NCBI GenBank assembly: GCA_022652485.1
Contig: JALCRK010000020.1
Span: 1-58,796, forward strand
Source: Sphingobium sp.
Lineage (GTDB): Bacteria > Pseudomonadota > Alphaproteobacteria > Sphingomonadales > Sphingomonadaceae
Direction of reading: 5' to 3'
DNA length: 58,796 nucleotides
In this document: positions 35,843 through 43,739 of the stretch, one piece after another
Position numbering within the stretch: the first letter of the stretch is position 1
Layout: each line of letters opens with the position of its first letter
Program-made: the position numbers and the translations under genes
The notes under the pieces: generated by a model
What the model was told of the DNA's origin: nothing
The model's input: only the letters and a program-made list of their open reading frames with translations
Databases searched by the model: none

Positions 35843-35870
35843 TGCTTATCCAAATATATCGTTATAAGCA
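35843..35870. promoter_or_regulatory. Inverted repeat between lysR and the dioxygenase operon
   Basis: TGCTTAT (35843-35849) and ATAAGCA (35864-35870) are perfect arms with a 14-bp spacer. The site sits 25 bp upstream of the lysR start and 65 bp before the dioxygenase start, the normal place for a LysR recognition site. Confidence 0.5.
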
Positions 35871-35935
35871 ATACAGGAGAGCAATTAGTCCTTCCCTTCT
35901 GATGGCGCGAATCATGCGCCGAGGGGAGAGATTGA

Positions 35936-36835
35936 ATGGCCGAGCTACAGAACCTCGCCTACATCGTTATCGGAGCCAGCGACCTCGCTGCATGGAAATC
36001 GTTCGGCTCGGACATTGTCGGGGCCGGGGTTGCGGCACTCGCTCCGGGTAGCCTGGGCCTCCGCCTGGATGCGCATCCCTGGCGCTTATTGATCGAACAG
36101 AACGATGAGGACGACCTGACCCATGCAGGCTGGGATCTCGGCAGTCTCTCCGACCTGGATGATTATGTCGCGACGTTGCGCGATCGCGGAGCGGATGTGC
36201 GCGAGGAAAGCCCCGATCGTGCGGAGCAGCGCTGCGTCAAAAGGCTTTTTAGCCTCGCCGACCCGCTGGGCTTCGTCCATGAATTCTTCGCCGAGCGCAC
36301 CGGGCTGATTGCTGATGGCGGCAGCCTGTCGCCGATCCTGCGAGGCCCGGGCTTCCGTATCGACGATCTGGGCATCGGCCACATCCTGCCCGTTTCAAAG
36401 GATTATGACCAAGGCGTGCAGTGGTATCGCGAGATCCTTGGCCTGCGATACAGCGATCGCATTCGTCAGGAAATGGCGCCGGGCATCTATGCCGACGCGA
36501 CATTTTTTCACACCGCGACTGGACGGCACCATTCCCTTGCCACCGGAGCGTTCCCTTCGCCCAAGCGGCTTAACCACGTGATGCTCGAATATCGCGACAT
36601 GAACGATGTCGGCCTGGCTTGTGACCGGGCCAAGAAGGCGGGCATTCCGATCGTGCTGGAACTGGGGCATCACCCCAACGACCAGATGTTCAGCTTCTAC
36701 ATGCGCACGCCTTCCGGCTTCGGCCTTGAACTTGGTTACGGCGGCGTGGTGATCGACGAAGCCACATGGGAACCGCAGATTTACGACGTGATGTCGGACT
36801 GGGGCCATGCCCGCAACATGACGATGGTCAACTGA
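35936..36835 (+). CDS. Extradiol ring-cleavage dioxygenase, type I (VOC superfamily)
   Basis: A 299-aa two-domain vicinal-oxygen-chelate protein. The second domain carries the three expected metal ligands: H in LGIGHILPVS (near 148), H in RLNHVMLEY (near 211) and E in GFGLELGYGG (near 262). This matches BphC/HsaC-type enzymes, which cleave catechols next to the hydroxyl groups. GGGGAGAG before the ATG is a strong ribosome site. It leads an operon with flavin reductase, an HsaA-like monooxygenase and more. The C-C hydrolase at 26447 would take its product. A catechol bearing a large side chain is likely; the exact substrate is not. Confidence 0.88.
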   Translation: MAELQNLAYIVIGASDLAAWKSFGSDIVGAGVAALAPGSLGLRLDAHPWRLLIEQNDEDDLTHAGWDLGSLSDLDDYVATLRDRGADVREESPDRAEQRCVKRLFSLADPLGFVHEFFAERTGLIADGGSLSPILRGPGFRIDDLGIGHILPVSKDYDQGVQWYREILGLRYSDRIRQEMAPGIYADATFFHTATGRHHSLATGAFPSPKRLNHVMLEYRDMNDVGLACDRAKKAGIPIVLELGHHPNDQMFSFYMRTPSGFGLELGYGGVVIDEATWEPQIYDVMSDWGHARNMTMVN

Positions 36836-36837
36836 CC

Positions 36838-37395
36838 ATGAACGCCCCTTCGCTCAAGGCTGTCATGCCACAGGATTCCAGGGCATCCACGCCCACCGGA
36901 TCGCCCGAGCTGTTTCGCCAGGGTATGCGCCGTCTGGCGGGGGCGTGTACCATCATCACGTCCGTAGCGCCCGGCCAGGGCCGCGAAGGATGGGCCGGCA
37001 TGACCGCAACCGCGGTGGCATCAGTCACGGCCGATCCGGCGCAGTTGCTGGTTTGCATCAACCGATCGACATGGGCGCACAGCGTCATATCCCAGTCGCG
37101 CGTTCTCGGCGTCAACGTGCTCGGCGCGGAAGGATTACAGCTGGCGCAGCGGTTCGCTGGGGGAGTGCCGCCAGAAGAGAAGTTCACGCAGGGAGAATGG
37201 CTCACGGCAACGAGCGGAGCGCCCCTGCTGGCGAGTGCGCTCGCCAGCTTCGATTGCCTGGTCTGCGAAAGCATAGAGGCCAGCACCCACGATATCTTCA
37301 TCTGCGACGTCCTCGGCGTGCTGCTGCGCGAACCCGGCGGCGATCCACTGATCTACTTCGACGGGGCGTTCCTTGCCGACCGCCCAGCCAACTAA
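36838..37395 (+). CDS. Flavin reductase of a two-component monooxygenase (HsaB-like)
   Basis: A 185-aa flavin reductase domain protein. RQGMRRLAGACTIITS, GMTATAVASVTADPAQLLVCINR and NVLGAEGLQLAQRFAGG are family stretches for flavin binding. It should make reduced flavin with NAD(P)H for the oxygenase encoded right after it. The frame is open upstream, but ATG 36838, 2 bp after the dioxygenase stop, gives the usual length. Together with the next gene it forms the pair seen as HsaB and HsaA in steroid degradation. Confidence 0.88.
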   Translation: MNAPSLKAVMPQDSRASTPTGSPELFRQGMRRLAGACTIITSVAPGQGREGWAGMTATAVASVTADPAQLLVCINRSTWAHSVISQSRVLGVNVLGAEGLQLAQRFAGGVPPEEKFTQGEWLTATSGAPLLASALASFDCLVCESIEASTHDIFICDVLGVLLREPGGDPLIYFDGAFLADRPAN

Positions 37396-37421
37396 ACCAT
37401 AAAGACGGGAGAAGACCGGCC

Positions 37422-38624
37422 ATGAATATCGCCGTCCTTGAAACAGCCAAGACCGCCATTCCTGATGGCGACGAGCTTGTGTCACGCGCGCGGGCGATGA
37501 TCCCCGCCCTGCGCGCTCGCGCCGATGAAGTGGAGGAGGCACGCCGCGTTCCGGATGATATCATCCAGATGTTCCGTGAGGCAGGCTTTTTCCGTATCCT
37601 TCAGCCCAAATCGCACGGGGGCTGGGAAATGAACCCGATAGTCTTCATGCGGGTGCTGGGAGAGTTGGGCCGCGGTTGCTGTTCCAGCGCCTGGAACATG
37701 ATGATCCTGGGGGTGCACAATTGGGAATTCGGCATCATGGATCCGCGTGCCGCAGACGATGTCTGGGGCGTGAATGACGAGACGGTTATCGCGTCGTCCT
37801 ACGCCCCGACCGGGGAGCTGACAAGAGTCGAGGGCGGCTGGCGGCTGCGGGGCAAATGGCCCACATCCAGCGGCAGCGACCACGGCACATGGGCTTTCAT
37901 CGGCGCGCTTGAGAAGAATGAACAGGGCGTGCCGGTAGATCGCCATGCCCTGCTGGTGAAGCGCGAGGACTATGAGATACTCGACGACTGGCACACCTTT
38001 GGCCTCGCGGGCACCGGCTCCAAAAGTCTGCTGATCAAGGATGCCTTCGTCCCCGATCATCGCACGCACTCCATGCTGGATTACAAGCTGGATGATCGCC
38101 CGGCGATGTATCTTTTCCCGTTCTCGATGATTTTCTACTCTTCGGTCTCTTCGGTGATACTGGGCTTCGCGCAGGGTGCCGTCGACGTATTCATCGAACA
38201 GATGCAGGTGCGTCAGGACAATGGCACCGGTGCCGCAACGCGCCTCAGCCCCTATGTGAAAGACCGGCTTGCCAATGCTGTAGCAAAGGTCCGGTCCTGC
38301 CGCGCGCGCATGGAGCAGATGATGGCGCACTGCACTGCCATCGTCGAGAAAAGGGAGCTGGTCAGCACCGAAGACCGCATTCACTACATGCTCGATATGG
38401 CGAGGATCGGCAGGGAATGCGAGGAAGCGGTTCTCACCCTTTACAAGTGCACCGGCGCGCGCGGCCTCTTCAAGTCCAACCCCATCCAGCGCTATCTGCG
38501 TGATGTTCTGGCTGGCGCCAACCACATCACTCAGGATGCCGACAACAACGCCGCGGCGCTGGGCGGCTATCTGCTGAGCGGCGATCTGCCTCCCCTGATG
38601 TACGAAAAGCCCGGGCGGGGGTGA
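37422..38624 (+). CDS. Flavin-dependent aromatic monooxygenase, acyl-CoA-dehydrogenase fold (HsaA-like)
   Basis: A 400-aa group D flavin monooxygenase. Hallmarks are RRVPDDIIQMFREAGFFRIL, CSSAWNMMILGVHNWEFG, IASSYAPTGELTRVEGGW, SSGSDHGTWAFIGA and GLAGTGSKSLLIKDAFVP; GTGS and SSGSDH contact the flavin. The length and sequence pattern resemble HsaA, which hydroxylates 3-HSA to a catechol, rather than a true acyl-CoA dehydrogenase. ATG 37422 follows GGAGAAG; the frame is open much further up, but that part overlaps the reductase gene. The product would be the dioxygenase substrate. Confidence 0.88.
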   Translation: MNIAVLETAKTAIPDGDELVSRARAMIPALRARADEVEEARRVPDDIIQMFREAGFFRILQPKSHGGWEMNPIVFMRVLGELGRGCCSSAWNMMILGVHNWEFGIMDPRAADDVWGVNDETVIASSYAPTGELTRVEGGWRLRGKWPTSSGSDHGTWAFIGALEKNEQGVPVDRHALLVKREDYEILDDWHTFGLAGTGSKSLLIKDAFVPDHRTHSMLDYKLDDRPAMYLFPFSMIFYSSVSSVILGFAQGAVDVFIEQMQVRQDNGTGAATRLSPYVKDRLANAVAKVRSCRARMEQMMAHCTAIVEKRELVSTEDRIHYMLDMARIGRECEEAVLTLYKCTGARGLFKSNPIQRYLRDVLAGANHITQDADNNAAALGGYLLSGDLPPLMYEKPGRG

Positions 38625-38627
38625 TCC

Positions 38628-39428
38628 GTGGGCATCCGTATCTGGCACCAGAGCTTCACCGTGCTCAGCGAGCTCGCGGCGTATGATGAAGCCCTGAAGG
38701 AACATTTCCGCCGCGTGGCGCGCACCGATACCGTCATCGCGATGCACGGGATGCGCGAGGGAACCTATCGCACCAATTATCCTGGCGACGATATCAAGCA
38801 TGTCGGCTTTCAGTTTCTTCATGCGATCCAGTTCCTTCAAGGGGCGCTGAAAGCGGAGCGCGAGGGCTACGACGCGTTCGCATTGAGCACCCTGCCCGAG
38901 CCGGGCTTGTGGGAAATCCGCGCATTGATGCGTATTCCCGTGGTGGGCTATGGCGAATGCGCGGCGCGCGCGGCTGTCGGCGACGGGCGCAGGTTCGGGG
39001 CGCTGGTGTTCATCCCCGAACTGGCCGAATTGTATCGAGAGAATGTCCGCCGCCACGGCCTCGGCTGTCGTCTGGTCGGTGCGCGTGATGTCGGCTTCCG
39101 CTTTCCCGATGTGCTTGCCGCCTTCGACAGCCCCGGCCCACTGATAGACCGTTTCCGCGAGGCTGCGCGCGGTCTGATCTCTGCCGAAGCGGCAGCGATT
39201 GTGCCCGGCGAGGCACCACTCAATGTACTGCTGGCGATGAACGGCGTAACCGAAGTCGATGGCGTTCCGATCATCGATTCCCTGCGCGCCTGGGTCCAGG
39301 CTGCCGAGTCTGCGGTGGATGCGCGGCGAGCAAATGCCGACCAGCCCGGCGCGGGCTATTTCGGAGCTATCCCCGATCCGGTTCGCCGCGACGAAATTCT
39401 CTCCTTCTACGGACTAAATCCGGCATGA
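38628..39428 (+). CDS. Asp/Glu/hydantoin-racemase-fold protein without catalytic cysteines
   Basis: A 266-aa protein starting at GTG 38628. The fold pattern is that of the Asp/Glu/hydantoin racemase and maleate isomerase superfamily: IRIWHQSF, a first active-site loop that reads LSTLPEPGLWEIR, GYGECAARAA, and a second loop reading IVPGEAPLN. Racemases have a cysteine in both loops; here the positions hold serine or threonine and glutamate. A racemase reaction is therefore unlikely; a decarboxylase, hydrolase or isomerase using other residues is possible. It sits between the monooxygenase and the flavoprotein and overlaps the latter (ATGA), so it is part of the pathway. Confidence 0.75.
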   Translation: MGIRIWHQSFTVLSELAAYDEALKEHFRRVARTDTVIAMHGMREGTYRTNYPGDDIKHVGFQFLHAIQFLQGALKAEREGYDAFALSTLPEPGLWEIRALMRIPVVGYGECAARAAVGDGRRFGALVFIPELAELYRENVRRHGLGCRLVGARDVGFRFPDVLAAFDSPGPLIDRFREAARGLISAEAAAIVPGEAPLNVLLAMNGVTEVDGVPIIDSLRAWVQAAESAVDARRANADQPGAGYFGAIPDPVRRDEILSFYGLNPA

Positions 39429-40780
39429 CCGACGTAATTGTGATCGGCGGGGGAGCTGCCGGATGGGCAGCCGCCCTTGCCGCGGCGCAGGAGGGCGCAA
39501 CGGTCGTACTGGTCGAGAAGCTGGCCGAATCCGGCGGTTCTTCCGCGCTGAGCGGCGGCTGCCTCGCCTTCGCGGGGACTGACCTGCAGGCGGCAGCCGA
39601 CATCGAGGATAGCCCGGACGCGCTGTTCGCCGATCTGCGCGAGGTCGGGCAGGACGTGAACGACGCGGCGCTGGTCCGCACATATTGCGACGAACAGCTG
39701 GAGGCCTATTCGTGGCTCGGGCAGGCGGGCGTGCGCTTCAGTCCCGTGATCGAGACGGCATCGGGGCAATCCGTGCCCAGAGCCCATACGGTAGACCCCG
39801 CTGACATGGTCCGGGCTCTGAAAGCCGCCGCGCTGGCGACCGGGCGGGTCGATTACCGCCCGAACACCGCCGCCCTCGCCTTGGAAGAGAGCGCTGACCG
39901 CCCCATCCCGGCCGTGCGCCTTGCGGATGGGTCAATCGCTGAGGCCGGGCGGGGTGTCGTGATCGCCAGCGGCGGCTTCGCCAAAAACCCCGAAATGCTG
40001 ATGCAATATGCGCCGGGTTATGCCGAGGCCGTGTTTGTCGCCGGGGCCGGTTCGCAAGGCGACGGCTTGAGGATGGGCTTGGCGCTGGGCGCGGACCTGC
40101 GCGACATGGACTATGTCAAAGGAACCTTCGGCAAGCACCCGACCGATGAAACCAACGACCACAGCCTTCAGGCGGTCTATAAAGGCGCGATTGCGGTCAA
40201 TCAGGATGGCCAGCGCTTCGTCGACGAGAGCATTTCCTACAAGCTGCTGGGCGATGCGGTCATGGCCCAGCCCTGGCACACAGCCTACCAGATCATGGAT
40301 CAGGGCATTTTCGACACAGGGGATGATCGTGTCCGTATTCTCGATTTCGGACGGCGCCTTGAGGAAGGGCTGTTCTACGTCGGCGACAGTCTGGAAGAAC
40401 TTGCCCGCCAGATCGAGATCGAGCCCGCCGTGCTGGTGGCCACGGTCCAGCGCTACAACGGCTATGTTGACGCGGGCCATGACCCCGAGTTTGGCCGGAC
40501 ATGCCTGGTCCACAGACACGGGCGGTTGCGGCGGATCGAGACCGCGCCCTTCTATGCCTATCCCTCGACGGCGGTGGTTTTCGGCACCTATTGCGGTTTG
40601 CGCATAGACAGCCACGCCCGCGTGTTGCGCGCCGATGGTTCTGCAATTTCCGGTCTTTTCGCCGCCGGCGAGGTCACGGGCGGATTCCACGGCGCGGCCT
40701 ATATGACAGGGTCAGCGCTTGGCAAGGCCGTAGTATTCGGCCGGATTGCCGGGCGCGAGGCGGCGGCGGCAGCGGCGTGA
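39425..40780 (+). CDS. Fumarate-reductase-type FAD-dependent dehydrogenase
   Basis: A 451-aa flavoprotein. VIVIGGGAAGWAAALAAAQE, VVLVEKLAESGGSSALSGG and VIASGGFAKNPEMLMQYAPG match the FAD-binding part; the end reads GLFAAGEVTGGFHGAAYM. It resembles 3-ketosteroid 1-dehydrogenase and fumarate-reductase flavoproteins. Its ATG overlaps the previous stop and its own stop overlaps the GTG of the EtfB-like gene, so it is coupled to an electron-transfer flavoprotein, a likely electron acceptor. Confidence 0.87.
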   Translation: MTDVIVIGGGAAGWAAALAAAQEGATVVLVEKLAESGGSSALSGGCLAFAGTDLQAAADIEDSPDALFADLREVGQDVNDAALVRTYCDEQLEAYSWLGQAGVRFSPVIETASGQSVPRAHTVDPADMVRALKAAALATGRVDYRPNTAALALEESADRPIPAVRLADGSIAEAGRGVVIASGGFAKNPEMLMQYAPGYAEAVFVAGAGSQGDGLRMGLALGADLRDMDYVKGTFGKHPTDETNDHSLQAVYKGAIAVNQDGQRFVDESISYKLLGDAVMAQPWHTAYQIMDQGIFDTGDDRVRILDFGRRLEEGLFYVGDSLEELARQIEIEPAVLVATVQRYNGYVDAGHDPEFGRTCLVHRHGRLRRIETAPFYAYPSTAVVFGTYCGLRIDSHARVLRADGSAISGLFAAGEVTGGFHGAAYMTGSALGKAVVFGRIAGREAAAAAA

Positions 40781-41523
40781 ATATCATTGTTCTCATAGCG
40801 GGCGTGCACGACCCCAAATGGCCCATAACACCAGACAGCGAGGCCAATGGCCTTCCCGCCGCAAGCCATCAAGTGCCAAGCCCGTTCGACGAGGCGGCGA
40901 TCGAGATCGCGCTGCGCATTCGGGAGGCGCGACCGGACACGCTGATCACCGCCCATGTTGCGGGAGGCGCGGCCGGAGAGAAGATCGCCCGCACGATCGC
41001 GGCACTCAATATCACAGACGTCTCCACGGTGGAGCTGGCCGCACCCTGGGATCAGGCTGCCACCGCCCGCTCTCTCGCCGCGCTCTGTGGGGATGCCGAC
41101 CTGATTCTGATCGGGCGCGAGTTCGGGGATTATGATGACGGCATGGTCCCCGCCTTGCTCGCCGGGTTTCTCGACATCCCCCTCTTCGCCAGAGTGCAGA
41201 CGATCGAAACCCAGGGTGACATCCGATTCACGCGGGAGATGGACTCATATGTTGAGACACTCAAGGTTTCCAGCCGCCTCTTAGCGAGCGTCACGAATGA
41301 TCGTCGCACGCGCCTGCGCAAGCCGCTGATGAAGAATGTGATGCTGGCACGGCAGGCATCGATCGGCGAAACAGTGACCCAGAGTGCATCGTCCTCCGCC
41401 ATCGGGATCGAGAACATGGCGCCACGCAATGTCGACCGCCATCAGACCCGCTGCGCGATGATCTCCGGCCCTCCCGAGGTTCAGGCGCGAACCCTCGCCA
41501 CAATATTGTGGGAGGCGCGATAA
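40777..41523 (+). CDS. Electron transfer flavoprotein beta-subunit-like protein
   Basis: A 248-aa EtfB-like protein starting at GTG 40777, overlapping the flavoprotein stop. VPSPFDEAAIEIALRIRE is the EtfB amino-terminal signature region, LILIGREFGDYDDGMVPALL and GFLDIPLFARVQTIE the AMP-site part, and ASVTNDRRTRLRKPLMKNVM the family end motif. The conserved segments are looser than in housekeeping EtfB. With the next gene it forms a dedicated ETF for the adjacent flavoprotein dehydrogenase. Confidence 0.82.
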   Translation: MNIIVLIAGVHDPKWPITPDSEANGLPAASHQVPSPFDEAAIEIALRIREARPDTLITAHVAGGAAGEKIARTIAALNITDVSTVELAAPWDQAATARSLAALCGDADLILIGREFGDYDDGMVPALLAGFLDIPLFARVQTIETQGDIRFTREMDSYVETLKVSSRLLASVTNDRRTRLRKPLMKNVMLARQASIGETVTQSASSSAIGIENMAPRNVDRHQTRCAMISGPPEVQARTLATILWEAR

Positions 41524-42260
41524 TGACCCCCTGGCGCATCATGAGGATAAAATGCGAGGGGACGCAGGCGACAGCGCTGACCGAAACCGCAAGGCCCCTC
41601 CTGCTGGTTTTTCCGGCGGACGCTGTGGGAGAAACGCTGGCAGGCGCCTTCGCCGCAAAGACCGGCGCCGCCGTAGTGGGCCGGATCATCACCGCGCGGC
41701 AGGAAGGCGCAGACCTTATCGTCACCAGGAGCACACATGGCGGGCGGTTGATCCTTGCACTCAGGGTGCTGCCAGGCCTTGCGGTGGCGACGGCAAACGA
41801 CCTGGAGTGCGAAGCCGCGCTCTCTCTCGGCCAGCCCGACGGACTTTGCGTTGAACGGGAGCCGCTTCCCAGTGAGGGCACGAGTCTTGACGGCGCCGAC
41901 ATCGTAATCGGCGGGGGACGCGGCCTCGATGTGGAGGGTTTTGCACAGCTTGAGCGCATCGCGTCCGCGCTCAACGGGGCTGTATCGGCATCGCTGCCCG
42001 CGGTTGATCTCGGCCTCGCCCCCGTGTCGCGTCAGGTTGGGCAATCAGGCAAATTCGTCAATCCGAAAATCTATTTCGCGGCTGGCATGTCCGGCACACC
42101 CCAGCATTTTGCCGGGATAGGCGCACGCGCGCGTATTGTGGCTGTGAATACCGATCGTGATGCCCCGATCTTCAGCCTTGCCGAAGCCGGAGCCATAGCG
42201 GACGCCCGGATACTGCTGCCCCTTATTGCCGACGCCCTCGAAAATATGCAGGCGACATAA
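41523..42260 (+). CDS. Electron transfer flavoprotein alpha-subunit-like protein
   Basis: A 245-aa protein, shorter than usual EtfA (about 310 aa). The carboxy-terminal FAD domain is clear: VIGGGRGLDVEGF, SRQVGQSGKFVNPKIYFAAG, MSGTPQHFAGI and VNTDRDAPIFSLAEAG. The amino-terminal domain is short and divergent. The start ATG 41523 overlaps the EtfB stop (TAATG). It should carry the FAD of the pair and pass electrons to an ETF dehydrogenase, which is not in the window. Confidence 0.82.
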   Translation: MTPWRIMRIKCEGTQATALTETARPLLLVFPADAVGETLAGAFAAKTGAAVVGRIITARQEGADLIVTRSTHGGRLILALRVLPGLAVATANDLECEAALSLGQPDGLCVEREPLPSEGTSLDGADIVIGGGRGLDVEGFAQLERIASALNGAVSASLPAVDLGLAPVSRQVGQSGKFVNPKIYFAAGMSGTPQHFAGIGARARIVAVNTDRDAPIFSLAEAGAIADARILLPLIADALENMQAT

Positions 42261-42289
42261 CCGGCAAACGCGGCGCGCCACTCCTATTC

Positions 42290-42556
42290 TTGATCCGGTG
42301 GTTTGGCGGTGGCAACGTCAAGCTGTATGCCGCGCTCGCGCTATGGTGTCCGCTGGGTGACGGACCACGCCTGCTCGTGGCGGTCGCGTTCGCGGAGTTT
42401 TTCGTCGCTCTGGCTTGCATCATTTACGCGCGCACGCGGAAGAAAAAGGAGCGCGTTAGAAGCCTCAAAGACCGCCGGATCCCATATGGCGTGGCAATAG
42501 CCGTCGGCGGACTGCTAATGATGGCAAATGCGCCTGCCTTGGCGATAGCGCGATAG
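42290..42556 (+). pseudogene. Prepilin peptidase (CpaA-type) 3' remnant
   Basis: The 88-residue frame reads WFGGGNVKLYAALALW and ends RRIPYGVAIAVGGLL. This is the carboxy-terminal part of CpaA/TadV prepilin peptidases, where GxGDxK carries the second catalytic aspartate; here it is asparagine. The amino-terminal half with the first aspartate is missing, no start codon with a ribosome site is present, and no pilus genes adjoin. It looks like a leftover at a recombination boundary. Confidence 0.6.
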
Positions 42557-42827
42557 ATCTATAACTTATGGATTAATAAGTGAGATATATATCAAAAGAT
42601 ATATCTAAAATATGATCAGGTATATTAATGCAATTACAGTCGCTGACAAAAAAGCATAGCCAGAATATCTGGATATCACACTAACAGCAATATCAATACT
42701 ATTATGCTTCATGCCGCCCCCGCTGCAAATTTGTTATTTTAATGATTATTCATAGTCAATATTATTATCTCATAATACGGAAAATATTTTCACCTTGAAC
42801 ACTTGCTCGAACCCCGAGCACGGCAAA
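42557..42827. other. AT-rich intergenic gap
   Basis: About 270 bp of unusually AT-rich sequence between the prepilin peptidase remnant and the nit1C cluster. It includes the short inverted repeats ACTTAT-N6-ATAAGT and AGATATAT-N8-ATATATCT. I see no gene and no clear terminator in it. Confidence 0.5.
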
Positions 42828-43739
42828 TTATGGCAAAGCGGAGCGCCTCAATGGCGCATCATTCGCGGACCGTTCGACAAAACGCTTCTGCGTGAAGCCC
42901 AGAGCGATGACTTCACCGTCGCTGCTTCGCGCAATTTCTATCCAGTGAGACAGGTTCCCTCCCTTCTTGACGATGCCACAAAGCGTTGTCCGTACCTGAT
43001 CCCCAAGCTCGATGTTGCCGGTATAGAATATCTGGCGTCCGGTGGTGACCAGCAGTGGGTCGCTATGATGGAACCAGTGCCATTCCGCCCGGTCCAGCAT
43101 GGCCTGAAACGCGGCGAAATACAGGAAATCAGCCCCGTTGAAATCCTCATGCGGGGAAGGGTCGATGAGGTGTGTGGCGATCTCCGCACGATCTGTGCGG
43201 CAAAACCCGGCAAGCCGATCCCATCCATCGATACGCAGGGGCGGTGTGGCGTCCGCCGAGGAAAGCAGACCGCACGGTCCTGCGACGAGGCAGCGCGCCG
43301 CCGATCTGTTGCGGCCCTTAATGGTACGGCGAACGAATGCGGATTCCATCGTCACGCGTGCAACATTTTCGTCGTCCCGCCTCACCTGAATGATGCTCCG
43401 GAAGCGCGTCCGTCCGATCCTGACGAGCGTGACCTGGAATTCGAGCCGATCATCCTCCCGGATGTTTTCAAGGCATCCATCCGCGAGCCGCACGGACGTA
43501 AAGGCGGGATAGAGCCGCGCGCCGTTCGCGTCTCGAAAATCCGGAACGGAGAGGCCATGCGCCTGCGCGAGCGCCAGCCAGTGCCTATGGCCACATGCCT
43601 TCATCAGCCATGTTTCCGACAATCCCGCCCGACACAGTTCCGGCATACCGACACGGACCGGCTCCATCGATGCGATATGGAGCCGGCCCGCCGCCAGGGA
43701 CGGGCGTACCGATACATCCTTCCGTGGCCCGGCGTTCAT
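42828..43739 (-). CDS. LnmK/Pnap_2097-like biosynthetic protein
   Basis: A 303-aa protein resembling the two-hot-dog LnmK and Pnap_2097 biosynthetic families. Typical stretches are EPVRVGMPELCRAGLSETWL, MKACGHRHWLALAQAHGLS, YPAFTSVRL and GRTRFRSIIQVRRDDENVA, with a second repeat around FNGADFLYFAAFQAMLDRAE. LnmK acts as an acyltransferase/decarboxylase in polyketide pathways. Its ATG overlaps the barrel-protein stop (TGATG), so it is the last gene of the nit1C operon here. It suggests the cluster makes an acylated product. The reaction is inferred from the family. Confidence 0.7.
   Translation of the reverse strand: MNAGPRKDVSVRPSLAAGRLHIASMEPVRVGMPELCRAGLSETWLMKACGHRHWLALAQAHGLSVPDFRDANGARLYPAFTSVRLADGCLENIREDDRLEFQVTLVRIGRTRFRSIIQVRRDDENVARVTMESAFVRRTIKGRNRSAARCLVAGPCGLLSSADATPPLRIDGWDRLAGFCRTDRAEIATHLIDPSPHEDFNGADFLYFAAFQAMLDRAEWHWFHHSDPLLVTTGRQIFYTGNIELGDQVRTTLCGIVKKGGNLSHWIEIARSSDGEVIALGFTQKRFVERSANDAPLRRSALP

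Noticed and set aside
36945..37421. Longer amino-terminal form of the HsaA-like monooxygenase
   Set aside because: It overlaps the flavin reductase gene entirely; the ATG at 37422 has a ribosome site and gives the family length.
40501..40776. Longer form of the EtfB-like protein
   Set aside because: It would overlap the flavoprotein coding region; GTG 40777 gives the EtfB-type start and a GTGA overlap.
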